From Gammaproteobacteria bacterium (GTDB lineage Bacteria > Pseudomonadota > Gammaproteobacteria > Pseudomonadales > Pseudohongiellaceae), in contig JAUSMU010000283.1 in assembly GCA_030645995.1 (NCBI GenBank), forward strand, positions 1 through 32,463: DNA of 32,463 bases. The letters run 5' to 3'. Both the position numbers and the translations under genes were made by a program. Positions 1 through 8,314 of this stretch are shown here, piece after piece (within the stretch, counting starts at the first letter, position 1; each line of letters begins with the position of its first letter). The notes beneath the pieces were generated by a model. The model had not been told where the DNA came from and made no database searches. It saw only the letters and a program-made list of their open reading frames with translations.

Positions 1-698
1 TCGTTGAACGCCTGCAAATCTTCCAGCGAACCACCGCCACGGCCGACAATCAGTACATCCAGACCCAACTCCTCGCGCCGTCGGTTGGCGTTGGCGATGG
101 CACGCACTATCGCGGCCGGAGCCTCTGTGCCCTGCACGACCACGGGAAACAAGGTAATGACGATGGCGGGAAAGCGTCGCTTGAGCACGCTGATGATGTC
201 GCGTATGACAGCACCGGTCGCCGAGGTGACCACGCCGATGTGGCGAGTGTGAGCGGGCAGGGCGCGTTTGCGCTCGGCGTCGAAGAGACCCTCCGCACTT
301 AGTCGCTGCTTGAGCTGCTCGAAGCGGCGACGCAGGGCACCATCCCCGGCCTCCTCGATGGCCTCGGCGATCAACTGATAATCGCCACGTCCCTCGTAGA
401 TGCTGAGCTTGCCGCGCACGATTACCTGCATGCCGTCGCGCGGCCTGAAACCGGCGCTCATGTTGCGATTGCGAAACATCGCGCAGCGAATCTGCGAGCC
501 TTCATCCTTGAGCGTCAGATACCAGTGGCCGGAGCCGGGCATGGAGAGATTGGATATCTCGCCCTCGACGATGACATTGCCGAAGTGGTTCTCCAGCAGT
601 GATCGCGCCATGCGATTGAGGCTGGTGACAGAGATGGCATCGCGAGTGGCCATTGCTTGACCCGGCGCAAAGGGCGGGTATTGGTTAAAGTGTGACAT
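1..698 (-). CDS. xseA: Exodeoxyribonuclease VII large subunit, 5' part (runs off window)
   Basis: The large subunit of exonuclease VII degrades single-stranded DNA to oligonucleotides, with XseB as partner. On the minus strand an open frame starts at ATG 698 and runs off position 1, giving about 232 residues. The N-terminal OB-fold region is recognisable (VEGEISN, GHWYLTLKD, RCAMFR), followed by GVVTSATGAVIRDI and GRGGGSLEDL of the catalytic domain. The C-terminal half lies outside the window. In E. coli xseA is divergent from and adjacent to guaB. Here the two are in the same relative orientation but separated by about 13 kb. Identification is by recalled family motifs and is confident. Confidence 0.96.
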   Translation of the reverse strand, partial: MSHFNQYPPFAPGQAMATRDAISVTSLNRMARSLLENHFGNVIVEGEISNLSMPGSGHWYLTLKDEGSQIRCAMFRNRNMSAGFRPRDGMQVIVRGKLSIYEGRGDYQLIAEAIEEAGDGALRRRFEQLKQRLSAEGLFDAERKRALPAHTRHIGVVTSATGAVIRDIISVLKRRFPAIVITLFPVVVQGTEAPAAIVRAIANANRRREELGLDVLIVGRGGGSLEDLQAFN

Positions 699-769
699 GG
701 GTGCATGATACGTGAGAGGGCGCAGTGAGCAAACGTCAATGTCATCACTACAGGAGGCCACAGGCCACT

Positions 770-1555
770 ATGAACGATTCCATGGAAAACAAATCATCAT
801 CTCCATCCAACCCGGACGACAAGCCGCAGACCGTGCATTCCTATCAGGTCTGGGATGCCGGGGTGCGCTGGTTCCACTGGATCAACGTCCTGTGTGTTCT
901 GCTGTTGATTGTCATCGGCGTGCTCATCCTGAATGCCAACAGTCTGGGCGTGAGCAGTGAGGGCAAGGTCACCCTCAAGATTCTGCATGCGTGGACGGGC
1001 TATGTGTTCGCCCTCAACCTGCTGTGGCGCCTCGTCTGGGGTTTCATCGGCGGGCGCTATGCGCGCTGGTCGGCGGTATTGCCCGGTGGCAAGGGCTACG
1101 GGACAGCGCTGCGTGAGTGGATCAAGGGCGCGAAAGCGGGGGAGCCACCGGCCTATCGCGGACACAACCCCATGGCCAGGCTGATGCTGGCGGTACTGTT
1201 TTTCCTGTTGACCGCGCAAATGGTGACGGGGCTGGTGCTGGCCGGAACGGATCTGTACTTCCCGCCTTTCGGCCACGAGTTTGCGGAGTGGGCAACGGCT
1301 TCCGGCGAGGATCATGCACGTCTTGAAGGGTTGGTCCCCGGCGCCAAGGAAATGCTGGACCCAGACGGCTATGCGGAGATGCGCAAGTTCCGCGAACCGT
1401 TCATCGAGATTCACGAGATCAGTTTCTGGCTGATGCTGGTCGCCATAGTGCTGCACATCGGCGCCGTGGTGGTGACCGAAGTGAAAGAGGGCAACGGCCT
1501 GATTTCCGCGATGTTCAGCGGCCGCAAGGTGTTTCCGAAGAAGCCTCTGGATTGA
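770..1555 (+). CDS. Cytochrome b561-family membrane protein
   Basis: Four-helix, b-type cytochrome of the inner membrane, of the kind that passes electrons between quinone and a partner. Candidate axial heme histidines sit in WFHWINVLCV (first helix), ILHAWTGYVF (second helix) and EIHEISFW / VLHIGAVVV (last helix). This matches the two-heme cytochrome b561 / NiFe-hydrogenase B-type layout. I chose ATG 770 because AGGAGG (752-757) lies 12 bases upstream. A GTG at 725 in the same frame would add 15 low-complexity residues. The loop between helices 3 and 4 is long and acidic. No hydrogenase or dehydrogenase partner is nearby, so the electron partner is unknown. Confidence 0.88.
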   Translation: MNDSMENKSSSPSNPDDKPQTVHSYQVWDAGVRWFHWINVLCVLLLIVIGVLILNANSLGVSSEGKVTLKILHAWTGYVFALNLLWRLVWGFIGGRYARWSAVLPGGKGYGTALREWIKGAKAGEPPAYRGHNPMARLMLAVLFFLLTAQMVTGLVLAGTDLYFPPFGHEFAEWATASGEDHARLEGLVPGAKEMLDPDGYAEMRKFREPFIEIHEISFWLMLVAIVLHIGAVVVTEVKEGNGLISAMFSGRKVFPKKPLD

Positions 1556-1593
1556 GGCGTATGTCTTCAGTTTTGTGCAAATCATCGTAGTGA

Positions 1594-1610
1594 CTTAATA
1601 CTGCATTAAG
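1594..1610 (+). promoter_or_regulatory. PmrA/QseB-like box before the thermostable-hemolysin operon
   Basis: CTTAAT-ACTGC-ATTAAG: two TTAA-centred hexamers spaced by 5 bp, the layout of sites bound by PmrA/QseB-type OmpR-family regulators. A possible -10, TAAAGT, lies at 1621-1626. The box is 50 bp before the first gene of the operon, which itself encodes an OmpR-family regulator, so autoregulation is plausible. Binding is inferred. Confidence 0.6.
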
Positions 1611-1659
1611 ATTCGTTTTCTAAAGTGGCGACATGATCCAGCAAACCGGAGTTCAGATC

Positions 1660-2349
1660 ATGTCAGCCACACCACTTTGTGTTAACACTTTTGCCAATCC
1701 GCAGCCCATGCTCTGTGTCCATGATGCCTATTCTCCGCACCGCGATCAGCTGGAGAGCTTTATTCACTCCCGCTACGCAGAAACTTATAACGCCAACATC
1801 GAACACTTTCTTCCCTACCTGCTGGCCACTCGGGCCGATGACGCCGTACAAGGCGTACTCGGTCTGCGTCCCGGCGCCTGTGGCCGCTTCTTTGTAGAGA
1901 ACTACCTGGATGCCCCTATCGAGAGCATTGTCTCCGACCTGCAGGGTGCTCCCGTTGATCGCTCCCTGATTATCGAAACTGGTAATCTTGCCGGTAGCCG
2001 TGGCAGCAGCCAGTTGCTGTTCATTGCGCTGACCGAAGTCCTGTATCAGGCCGGGTTTCGCTGGGTGACCTTTACCGCCACGGCGCAGGTCAGCGCGCTG
2101 CTGCACCGTCTGGGCTTTGCTCCACAGGAAGTCTGTGAGGCTGATTTGCAGCGTCTGGGTGCGCAGGGCAAGGATTGGGGCACTTACTACGACAACAATC
2201 CTTGTGTCGTGGTCGGCGACGTTGCACAGGCCTGGCACACGTTGCGCCGCAATGAATTCGCACAGAAGATCCTGCAGGAACACGCTGCGGAGGTCGCTTA
2301 CATCGTTGCTCGTCTGCGTGCACACAGCGAGGCCTGTCAGTATGAATAA
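1660..2349 (+). CDS. Thermostable hemolysin family protein (GNAT-like)
   Basis: 229 residues that I recognise as the thermostable hemolysin (delta-VPH) family. Despite the name, this family has a GNAT acyltransferase-like fold, and its real activity is not established. Visible marks are HSRYAETYNANIEHFLPYLL, VLGLRPG, RFFVENYLD, ETGNLAG, FRWVTFTATAQVSALLHRLG and a conserved-looking DWGTYYDNNP. No signal peptide or membrane helix is seen. ATG 1660 is preferred over ATG 1633 because GGAG (1648-1651) lies 8 bases before it. The stop overlaps the start of the ligase gene by 8 bases, implying translational coupling. Next to a ligase, a diiron protein and an SDR, an N- or O-acyltransferase role is more likely than cytolysis (inference). 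Confidence 0.85.
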   Translation: MSATPLCVNTFANPQPMLCVHDAYSPHRDQLESFIHSRYAETYNANIEHFLPYLLATRADDAVQGVLGLRPGACGRFFVENYLDAPIESIVSDLQGAPVDRSLIIETGNLAGSRGSSQLLFIALTEVLYQAGFRWVTFTATAQVSALLHRLGFAPQEVCEADLQRLGAQGKDWGTYYDNNPCVVVGDVAQAWHTLRRNEFAQKILQEHAAEVAYIVARLRAHSEACQYE

Positions 2350-3943
2350 GCTCTGGTCCAGCCTCTGTCAGCACGCCGACATGAAGCCAGACGAGCCCGC
2401 TATCCTGCGTTTTCAGGGGCCGAACAGCGGCGCACTGGAAACGGTCCATACCTGGCGCCAACTGCAACACGAGGTGCTGGCGCTGGCGACTGCGCTGCGC
2501 GCCGATCATGTCGAGGCGCTGGCACTGCATGCCGATAATGGTCCGGCCTGGATCGTTGCCGATCTGGCTTGTGATCAGGCGGGCATCACGCTGTTGCCAC
2601 TGCCGCGCTTCTTCTCGCCTGCACAGCTGCAGCATGCGCTCGATGTCGTACCGGTTGACGCCATCCTGACCGATTCGCCGCAGCTTCTGCAGACCTTGCC
2701 GAGCGGCGCGTCGGTTAAAAATGCATTCACACAAGTCGGCGCGCTCGCAGGGCTCGAATACCTGCAGAGTGACGATCGTCAGAACGCGGTCAGCATCCGG
2801 GCGCACAGCGTGCCCGCGCAGACACGCAAGATCACCTTTACCTCTGGTTCCACCGGCGCGCCAAAAGGCGTATGCCTGAGCGCGGAGACCATGACCGGTG
2901 TCGCTGGTTCGATTCTCGACGCCACCAGCAGCTGTGCGATCGAACGCCATCTGTGTGTGTTGCCGCTGGCGACGCTGCTGGAAAACATTGCCGGTGTCCA
3001 CGCGCCCCTGCGACGTGGTGCACAGGTCGTCGTGGCCAGCGAAGAAGCGTTGGGGTTCAATGGCAATTCCGGCTTCTCGTTGCCGACTTTCCTCGATGCG
3101 TTGTCGCGCTGCCGCCCCAACAGCCTGATCCTGATTCCGCAGTTGCTGGAAGCCTTGGTCATGAGTGCCGACGCTGGCTGGAAGCTTCCCGATTCGTTGC
3201 GCTTCATCGCCGTTGGCGGCGCTACAGTCAGCGCTTCATTGCTTGAACGTGCCTGGGCTCACCAGTTGCCGGTGTTTGAGGGCTATGGTCTGTCCGAGTG
3301 CGGTTCCGTTGTCAGCCTCAACTCGCCGGAAGCACGCCGCAACGGCAGTCTCGGCAAACCGTTGGCGCATGGCCATGTCGAGATCGTCGATGGCGAGATT
3401 GTGGTGACGGGCAAGGTGTTCCTCGGTTATGCCGGTGACAAAGACTCCTGGCGTTCCACCTCGATCGGGCACTGCCCCACGGGCGACCTCGGATACTTCG
3501 ACGCCGATGGCTACCTGCATTTTCTTGGCAGGCGCAAGAACCTGCTGGTGTCCAGCTTCGGCCGCAACATCAGCCCGGAGTGGGTGGAAGCCGAACTTGG
3601 CGCATGCGCCCCTATCGCGCAGAACTATGTGTTTGGTGATTCGCGACCTTATTGCGTCGCGCTGATCGCCGCGCGTGCCGCGCAGATCGGCGATCAGCAG
3701 ATTGAAGATTGCGTGACCCGTGTCAACGCCAACCTGCCGGAGTACGCGCGCATTCGCCGTTGGCACCGACTGGCGGCGCCCTTCAGCCGGGGCACCGGAG
3801 TGGAGAGCGATCTGCTGACCAGCAATGGCCGCCCAAGGCGTGCACAGATTGAACAGCAATACCGTGAGCAGATCGATGCGCTCTACGTTGACTCTCTACA
3901 TGTAGAACCCCCGCTTTCCACCGCTGCATCCACGCAGCCATAA
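2342..3943 (+). CDS. AMP-forming acyl ligase (long-chain acyl-CoA synthetase-like)
   Basis: 533-residue ANL-superfamily adenylating enzyme that activates a carboxylic acid as acyl-AMP. Motifs in order: phosphate loop TFTSGSTGAPKG (from T167), EGYGLSECG (from E313), TGDLGYFD with D382, and GRRKNLLVSSFGRNISPEW at the hinge. At the C-terminal catalytic position (LTSNGRPRR) the usual lysine is arginine, R497, which may slow the adenylation half-reaction. The best resemblance is to fatty acyl-CoA/ACP ligases, but the substrate is unknown. ATG 2342 overlaps the end of the upstream gene; the frame stays open further upstream, but that part is a shadow of the hemolysin gene. It probably feeds acyl groups to the neighbouring GNAT and HDO proteins (inference). 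Confidence 0.9.
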   Translation: MNKLWSSLCQHADMKPDEPAILRFQGPNSGALETVHTWRQLQHEVLALATALRADHVEALALHADNGPAWIVADLACDQAGITLLPLPRFFSPAQLQHALDVVPVDAILTDSPQLLQTLPSGASVKNAFTQVGALAGLEYLQSDDRQNAVSIRAHSVPAQTRKITFTSGSTGAPKGVCLSAETMTGVAGSILDATSSCAIERHLCVLPLATLLENIAGVHAPLRRGAQVVVASEEALGFNGNSGFSLPTFLDALSRCRPNSLILIPQLLEALVMSADAGWKLPDSLRFIAVGGATVSASLLERAWAHQLPVFEGYGLSECGSVVSLNSPEARRNGSLGKPLAHGHVEIVDGEIVVTGKVFLGYAGDKDSWRSTSIGHCPTGDLGYFDADGYLHFLGRRKNLLVSSFGRNISPEWVEAELGACAPIAQNYVFGDSRPYCVALIAARAAQIGDQQIEDCVTRVNANLPEYARIRRWHRLAAPFSRGTGVESDLLTSNGRPRRAQIEQQYREQIDALYVDSLHVEPPLSTAASTQP

Positions 3944-3972
3944 TGCACGCAGCCTTGATGGAGGTTACCCGA

Positions 3973-4632
3973 ATGACTACCAAGCCTTTCTACGACACGC
4001 TGATTGCCGCCACCGAAACAGAACGTCAGCAGCTGGTCAGCGCTGAGATCATCCGTCGCTGCATGGTCCGCGACGTGACGCTGGACGAATACATTGCCTT
4101 TCTCACGCAGGCCTACCACCACGTCAAATTCACTGTGCCGTTGCTGATGGCCGTGGGCGCGCGTCTGCCCGAAGAGATGGAATGGCTGCGTGAGGGAGTC
4201 GCCGAATATATCGAAGAAGAGATTGGGCACCAGGAATGGATACTCAATGACATCGCCGCCTGTGGCGGTGACAAGGAAGCCGTGCGCCGCAGCAAGCCAG
4301 CCTTCGCCACTGAGATGATGGTGGCCTACGCCTGGGACATGGTGTCGCGAGTCAATCCGATTGGTTTCTTTGGCATGGTGCAGGTGCTTGAGGGCACCAG
4401 CGTCAATCTCGCCGATCACGCGGCCAGCCAGATCAAGGAGGCGCTCGGACTGCCGGAGGGTGCCTTCAGTTACCTGCGCTCTCATGGTTCCATCGACCAG
4501 ACGCACATCAAGTATCTGGAAAATCTGATGAACCGGTTTGAAACGCCCGAGCTGCAGGAACTGCTGATTCACAGTACGAAGATGTTCTATCGACTCTACA
4601 AGGGCGTGTTCGACAGCGTCATCACGCACTGA
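3973..4632 (+). CDS. Heme-oxygenase-like diiron (HDO/TenA-fold) redox protein
   Basis: 219 residues, all-helical, matching the iron-containing redox enzyme / HDO group, which includes fatty-acid decarboxylating UndA and N-oxygenases. Candidate iron ligands are E81-E83 and H86 (EEEIGHQEW), E140 (VQVLEGTS), and H171, D175 and H178 (SHGSIDQTHIKYLE). The paired E...H / E...DxxH spacing suits a diiron cofactor. There is no signal peptide, so it should be cytosolic. ATG 3973 has TGGAGG (3959-3964) 8 bases upstream. It sits 29 bases after the acyl ligase and 11 before the SDR. Inference: it oxidises, or cleaves carbon from, an acyl substrate made by the ligase. A TenA-like thiaminase role is less likely because no thiamine genes are near. 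Confidence 0.82.
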   Translation: MTTKPFYDTLIAATETERQQLVSAEIIRRCMVRDVTLDEYIAFLTQAYHHVKFTVPLLMAVGARLPEEMEWLREGVAEYIEEEIGHQEWILNDIAACGGDKEAVRRSKPAFATEMMVAYAWDMVSRVNPIGFFGMVQVLEGTSVNLADHAASQIKEALGLPEGAFSYLRSHGSIDQTHIKYLENLMNRFETPELQELLIHSTKMFYRLYKGVFDSVITH

Positions 4633-4643
4633 GCGAGGGTTAC

Positions 4644-5462
4644 ATGCGCATTCGCAATAGCAGCATCGTTCTGACCGGCGCCACCGGTGGCATCGGCAGC
4701 CAGTTGGCGACGGAATTTGCAGCGGCTGGTGCGCGGATGATTTTGGTGAGCCGCGACCAGACGCAGCTCGACGCCTTGATAAAGGCACTGCCCGTTTCGG
4801 CTACCGCCCCGCATCTGGCGGTAGCGGTGGATCTGCTTGATGCAGCGGAGCGGCAGAAGCTGAGAGATATCTGTGCGCAGCATGACATTGATCTGCTGAT
4901 CAACAATGCGGGCACCAACGATTTTAACTTGCTGGAGAACGCCGATCCGGCAATTGTCGCCCGGCAGCTTGAGCTGAATCTCATGGTGCCGGTGCTGTTG
5001 ACGCAGCAGTTGTTGCCATTGCTGCGGCTTCGTCCATCCAGCGCCGTGGTCAACATCGGATCCGCCTTTGGCAGCATTGGCTATCCGGGTTACGCCGCAT
5101 ACTGCGCCAGCAAGTTCGGGCTGCGTGGCTTCAGTGAGGCACTGCGCCGCGAGTTGGCCGATACCGGTGTGCGCGTATTGCATGTGGCGCCACGCGCGAC
5201 GCGAACGGCACTGAACAGCGACCGCGTTGTTGCCATGAACGTCGCACTTGGCAATGCCATGGATGACCCGCGGCAGGTGGCCCGCTTCGTCGTAAAGCGC
5301 GTGCAGAACGAGCGCTGGGGACATTGCGTGATCGGCTGGCCAGAGCGTTTCTATGCGTGGATCAACGCGATGCTGCCCGCCATGACCGATGGTTCTTTAC
5401 GTAAACAGTTGCCGGTGATCCGCAAATTTGCGGAAGCCAATTCAAGAGGAGCGAATGTATGA
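4644..5462 (+). CDS. Short-chain dehydrogenase/reductase (SDR)
   Basis: 272-residue NAD(P)-dependent oxidoreductase of the classical SDR family. The N-terminal Rossmann motif TGATGGIG is followed by DLLINNAG, catalytic S140 (VNIGSAFGS), and Y153 with K157 (YCASK). The C-terminal tail is basic and carries a short hydrophobic stretch (FYAWINAMLPA), perhaps for membrane contact. R34-S-R-D-like residues after the second strand (LVSRD) suggest NADPH preference (inference). GAGGG (4635-4639) precedes ATG 4644 closely. The gene overlaps the next one by 4 bases (ATGA). In this operon it would reduce or oxidise the product of the HDO/ligase/GNAT steps. Substrate unknown. Confidence 0.9.
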   Translation: MRIRNSSIVLTGATGGIGSQLATEFAAAGARMILVSRDQTQLDALIKALPVSATAPHLAVAVDLLDAAERQKLRDICAQHDIDLLINNAGTNDFNLLENADPAIVARQLELNLMVPVLLTQQLLPLLRLRPSSAVVNIGSAFGSIGYPGYAAYCASKFGLRGFSEALRRELADTGVRVLHVAPRATRTALNSDRVVAMNVALGNAMDDPRQVARFVVKRVQNERWGHCVIGWPERFYAWINAMLPAMTDGSLRKQLPVIRKFAEANSRGANV

Positions 5463-6124
5463 AAAAGTTACTGAAAATCCAACGTATGGCGAGTGCGACA
5501 GTGTTGCTGGCAGGTATTTTCGCCGCAGGCACGCAGGCAGCGTATGCGGATATGACGCCCGAAGTTGAGGTGCTGCAGCAGCGCTGGGCAGAGGTGAATT
5601 ACATGACGCAGGGTGAGACCCAGGTAGAGGCGTTCAGCACCTTGATCGAGGATGCCCGTCTGGTGACGGAAGTGCAGAAGGATAGCGCCGAGGCCTGGAT
5701 ATGGAGTGGTATCATCAAGTCCAGCTATGCCGGAGCCAAGGGTGGACTGGGCGCGCTTTCCTCGGCGAAGGCCGCCAAGGCAGACCTCGAAACAGCGATG
5801 GAGTTGAATGCCGACGCAATGCAGGGCTCCGCTTATACCAGTCTTGGTGTACTCTACCTCAGCGTGCCCGGCTGGCCGGTGGGATTCGGCGATGAAGAGA
5901 AGGGCGAAGAGCTGTTGTTGAAGGGGTTGGAAATCGCCCCGGACGGCATTGATGCCAATTACTTCTATGCCGAGCACCTCTTCAAGACCGATAAATACGA
6001 AGATGCGCAGCGCTATTTGATGCGCGCTCTCAATGCCCCCTCCAGACCAGGTCGTGAACTGGCTGACCAGGGGCGTCGAGGTGAGATCGAACGCATGCTG
6101 CAGCAGATCGAAGACGCACAGTGA
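5459..6124 (+). CDS. Periplasmic TPR-repeat protein
   Basis: 221 residues. The first 31 form a signal peptide: basic start MKKLLK, hydrophobic ATVLLAGIFAAGT, and a likely cleavage after QAAYA. The mature part has TPR-like helices: AEAWIWSGIIKSSYAG, ADLETAMELNADAMQGSAY, GEELLLKGLEIAPDGIDANY and YEDAQRYLMRALNAP. TPR proteins scaffold other proteins and this one shows no enzymatic motif. The start overlaps the SDR stop (ATGA), so expression is coupled to the biosynthetic-looking genes, and the two-component genes follow 63 bases later. It could bind the product or present it to the sensor kinase's periplasmic domain (speculative). Confidence 0.8.
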   Translation: MKKLLKIQRMASATVLLAGIFAAGTQAAYADMTPEVEVLQQRWAEVNYMTQGETQVEAFSTLIEDARLVTEVQKDSAEAWIWSGIIKSSYAGAKGGLGALSSAKAAKADLETAMELNADAMQGSAYTSLGVLYLSVPGWPVGFGDEEKGEELLLKGLEIAPDGIDANYFYAEHLFKTDKYEDAQRYLMRALNAPSRPGRELADQGRRGEIERMLQQIEDAQ

Positions 6125-6187
6125 TCGGCCATTGCGAGCGAATGGCCAATCGACATGAATGGCCATTTGCAGCCAATGGAGAGAGAC

Positions 6188-6868
6188 ATGCAGGTTCTGC
6201 TGGTGGAAGACAACCTGGCGCTGGCGCAAGCAATTGAGCGTGCGCTGCGCGCCGCCGGTTTCAGCGTCAATCATGTAGACCGTGGCGAGACTGCGCTGGT
6301 CGCAATCCGCACGGCACATCCCGACATCCTTATTCTGGACCTCGGTCTGCCCGGCATGGACGGTCTGGAGGTGTTGCGCACTGCGCGCAATGAGCATTTT
6401 TCCAACCCCGTCCTCATTCTGACAGCCCGCGACACCACCCGTGACAAAGTCTCCGGGCTCGACGCGGGCGCCGACGACTATCTCGCCAAACCCTTCGAAA
6501 TCGCCGAGCTGCTCGCACGTCTGCGGGCGCTGGAGCGCCGACTCGGCAGCGTGAAGAGCAAGAACATCGTGATCGGTGATGTCGTTCTCGACACCCACAG
6601 TCTTGAAGTGACCGTGGCGGGCGAGAGCGTGGCCATGTCCCGCCGTGAATATATGCTGCTGAAATCGCTGATGGAGAGCGCCAACAAGGTGCAGACCCGC
6701 GAGATGCTCGACAGCAAACTCTATAGCTGGGGCGAGGAGGTCAGCAGCAACACGGTCGAGGTGCACATCCACAACCTGCGCAAGAAACTGCCGGTCGGGT
6801 TTATCCAGACGGTGCGGGGCGTGGGCTATGTCATCAAGAAGCAAGCCGGGACAGACGGTAGCGCATGA
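6188..6868 (+). CDS. OmpR-family response regulator, PmrA/QseB-like
   Basis: 226 residues. Receiver domain with acidic pocket (LLVEDN), phospho-acceptor D51 (ILDLGLPGMDG), LTARD and KPFE with the conserved lysine. A C-terminal winged helix follows (SRREYMLL, SNTVEVHIHNLRKKL, TVRGVGYVI). ATG 6188 follows GGAGAGA; ATG 6155 in the same frame lacks a good ribosome site and would add 11 atypical residues. It overlaps the kinase gene (ATGA), the usual coupled pair. The receiver and DNA-binding sequence resemble PmrA/QseB/TctD regulators, whose sites are paired TTAA hexamers. Two such sites occur in this window at 1594 and 10341, so those promoters are the likely targets (inference). Confidence 0.93.
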   Translation: MQVLLVEDNLALAQAIERALRAAGFSVNHVDRGETALVAIRTAHPDILILDLGLPGMDGLEVLRTARNEHFSNPVLILTARDTTRDKVSGLDAGADDYLAKPFEIAELLARLRALERRLGSVKSKNIVIGDVVLDTHSLEVTVAGESVAMSRREYMLLKSLMESANKVQTREMLDSKLYSWGEEVSSNTVEVHIHNLRKKLPVGFIQTVRGVGYVIKKQAGTDGSA

Positions 6869-8286
6869 CTTCGATAAGACTCTTTCTGACGCTGACTCTC
6901 ATCGCCATCATCGTGATGGTGAGTTTTCTGTCGTCATTGCGCGGTTACCGCGAGAGTATGCTGGAAGCCGAGAGCCTGTTTGATCTGCAGTTGCTGGAGC
7001 ATGTCAAGCTGCTGAGTCTGCTCAATCCCGAATTGAGCTCGGCGGGATACGCCAGAGTAGTCGAGGAATTGCTGCTGCCGCAGCAGAGCGATCTTGCTCT
7101 GAGTGCAGAGATGCGAATCGCCTATCAGGTGTTCGATCCGAATGGCGCGTTGGTGTTGCGCTCGGTGCTGGCGCCTGTCACGCAGATGACGCCCTTTGAG
7201 GTTGGCTACCGGGATGTGAATTTCAATGGCTATCGCTGGCGTGTGCTGGCTATCCGCGATCCTGAGCGGCAGCACTGGCTGATGGCGGCGCAACGTTATG
7301 ATTTGCGTTACCAATTGGCAGAGCGGGTGATTCTAGAGGCGGTGGTTCCGACTCTGCTGAGCATTCCGCTCGCGGCACTGCTGATCTGGTTCATCGTGGG
7401 TTATGGTCTGCGCCCAATCCGGGTGCTGGCGCGCGCTGTGCATTCGCGCGAGGCCTCGGACTTGAGCGGCGTGGAGCTGGAAGGAATTCCGAAAGAGTTG
7501 ACGCCCTTGACGCAGTCTACGAATGATCTGCTGCGTCGCCTGCAGTCCTCGTTCGGGCGGGAGAAGCGTTTCGCAGCGGACGCTGCCCACGAACTGCGGA
7601 CGCCTATCAGCACTCTCAAGGTGCAGATTCACAATCTGCAGGCAGAGCTTGCCGGGAACGCAACAAACGCCGAGGCCATCGCCACTGCGGCGGATCTGCA
7701 TCAAGGTATCGATGCCATGGGGCACCTTGTCGAGCAGATACTGGTGCTCAATCGCACCGCGCCGGATCAGTACATGGTGCAATTCGTGCCGGTGGATGTG
7801 TACGCACTGGTGCGCGATGTTGTCAGCGCCGAGTATGAACAGATACTGCAGCGCGATCAGAATTTTGAGCTGGAAGGTGCCAGCGCAGTAATAAAGGGCG
7901 ACGCCACGGCGCTGCGCTCACTGGTGGTCAATGTGTTGACGAACGCCTCCAAGTACACGCCGCAGGGCGGAAGCATTCTCATGCGGGTGGAGCGTGTCGA
8001 ACATGCGGGGAATGTGGGGGCTCAGGTGCAACTGCAGATCGACGATTCCGGGCCTGGCATTCCAGAAAACTATTACGAGCGGGTGTTTGACCGTTTCTAT
8101 CGCCTCGATGGCGACCGGCATTCCTCTGGTGTCAGCGGCTCGGGGCTGGGTCTGGCGATTGTAAAACACATCGTGGAAATGCACGGCGCGCAGATTGCGC
8201 TGTCGAGATCAGAGAGGCTGGGAGGACTGTGTATCACCATAACCTTTCGCGCCTTCGACGTTGACGCCGACACTGGTAACCAATGA
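6865..8286 (+). CDS. Sensor histidine kinase, PmrB/QseC-like
   Basis: 473-residue inner-membrane kinase. A first membrane helix spans about residues 3-25, a periplasmic loop about 26-150, a second helix about 155-180 (TLLSIPLAALLIWFIVGY), then a HAMP-like linker (LRPIRVLARAV). The phospho-accepting H242 lies in FAADAAHELRTPI. The ATPase domain has an N-box (N360, NVLTNASKYTP), DDSGPGIP and SGSGLGLAIVKHI. I do not see a clear ExxE iron-binding motif in the periplasmic loop of the kind described for PmrB, so the signal is open. Metal is suggested only by the cupredoxin and FTR1 genes immediately downstream. Confidence 0.93.
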   Translation: MTSIRLFLTLTLIAIIVMVSFLSSLRGYRESMLEAESLFDLQLLEHVKLLSLLNPELSSAGYARVVEELLLPQQSDLALSAEMRIAYQVFDPNGALVLRSVLAPVTQMTPFEVGYRDVNFNGYRWRVLAIRDPERQHWLMAAQRYDLRYQLAERVILEAVVPTLLSIPLAALLIWFIVGYGLRPIRVLARAVHSREASDLSGVELEGIPKELTPLTQSTNDLLRRLQSSFGREKRFAADAAHELRTPISTLKVQIHNLQAELAGNATNAEAIATAADLHQGIDAMGHLVEQILVLNRTAPDQYMVQFVPVDVYALVRDVVSAEYEQILQRDQNFELEGASAVIKGDATALRSLVVNVLTNASKYTPQGGSILMRVERVEHAGNVGAQVQLQIDDSGPGIPENYYERVFDRFYRLDGDRHSSGVSGSGLGLAIVKHIVEMHGAQIALSRSERLGGLCITITFRAFDVDADTGNQ

Positions 8287-8314
8287 CGTTTTGAAAACAG
8301 GCAGGCAATAAGAC

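Noticed and set aside
1535..1560. GCCTC/GAGGC hairpin after the cytochrome gene as a terminator
   Set aside because: Stem of only 5 bp and no immediate T-run.
797..1585. 262-codon minus-strand frame over the cytochrome b561 gene
   Set aside because: Shadow frame; the plus strand has four clear membrane helices and heme histidines.
1660..2349. Classical pore-forming hemolysin
   Set aside because: No signal peptide or pore-forming segments; the family name is historical and the fold is acyltransferase-like.
5468..6844. 458-codon open frame on the minus strand
   Set aside because: Antisense to the TPR and response-regulator genes; composition (Leu/His/Gln-rich) is typical of a GC-rich shadow frame and no family is recognisable.
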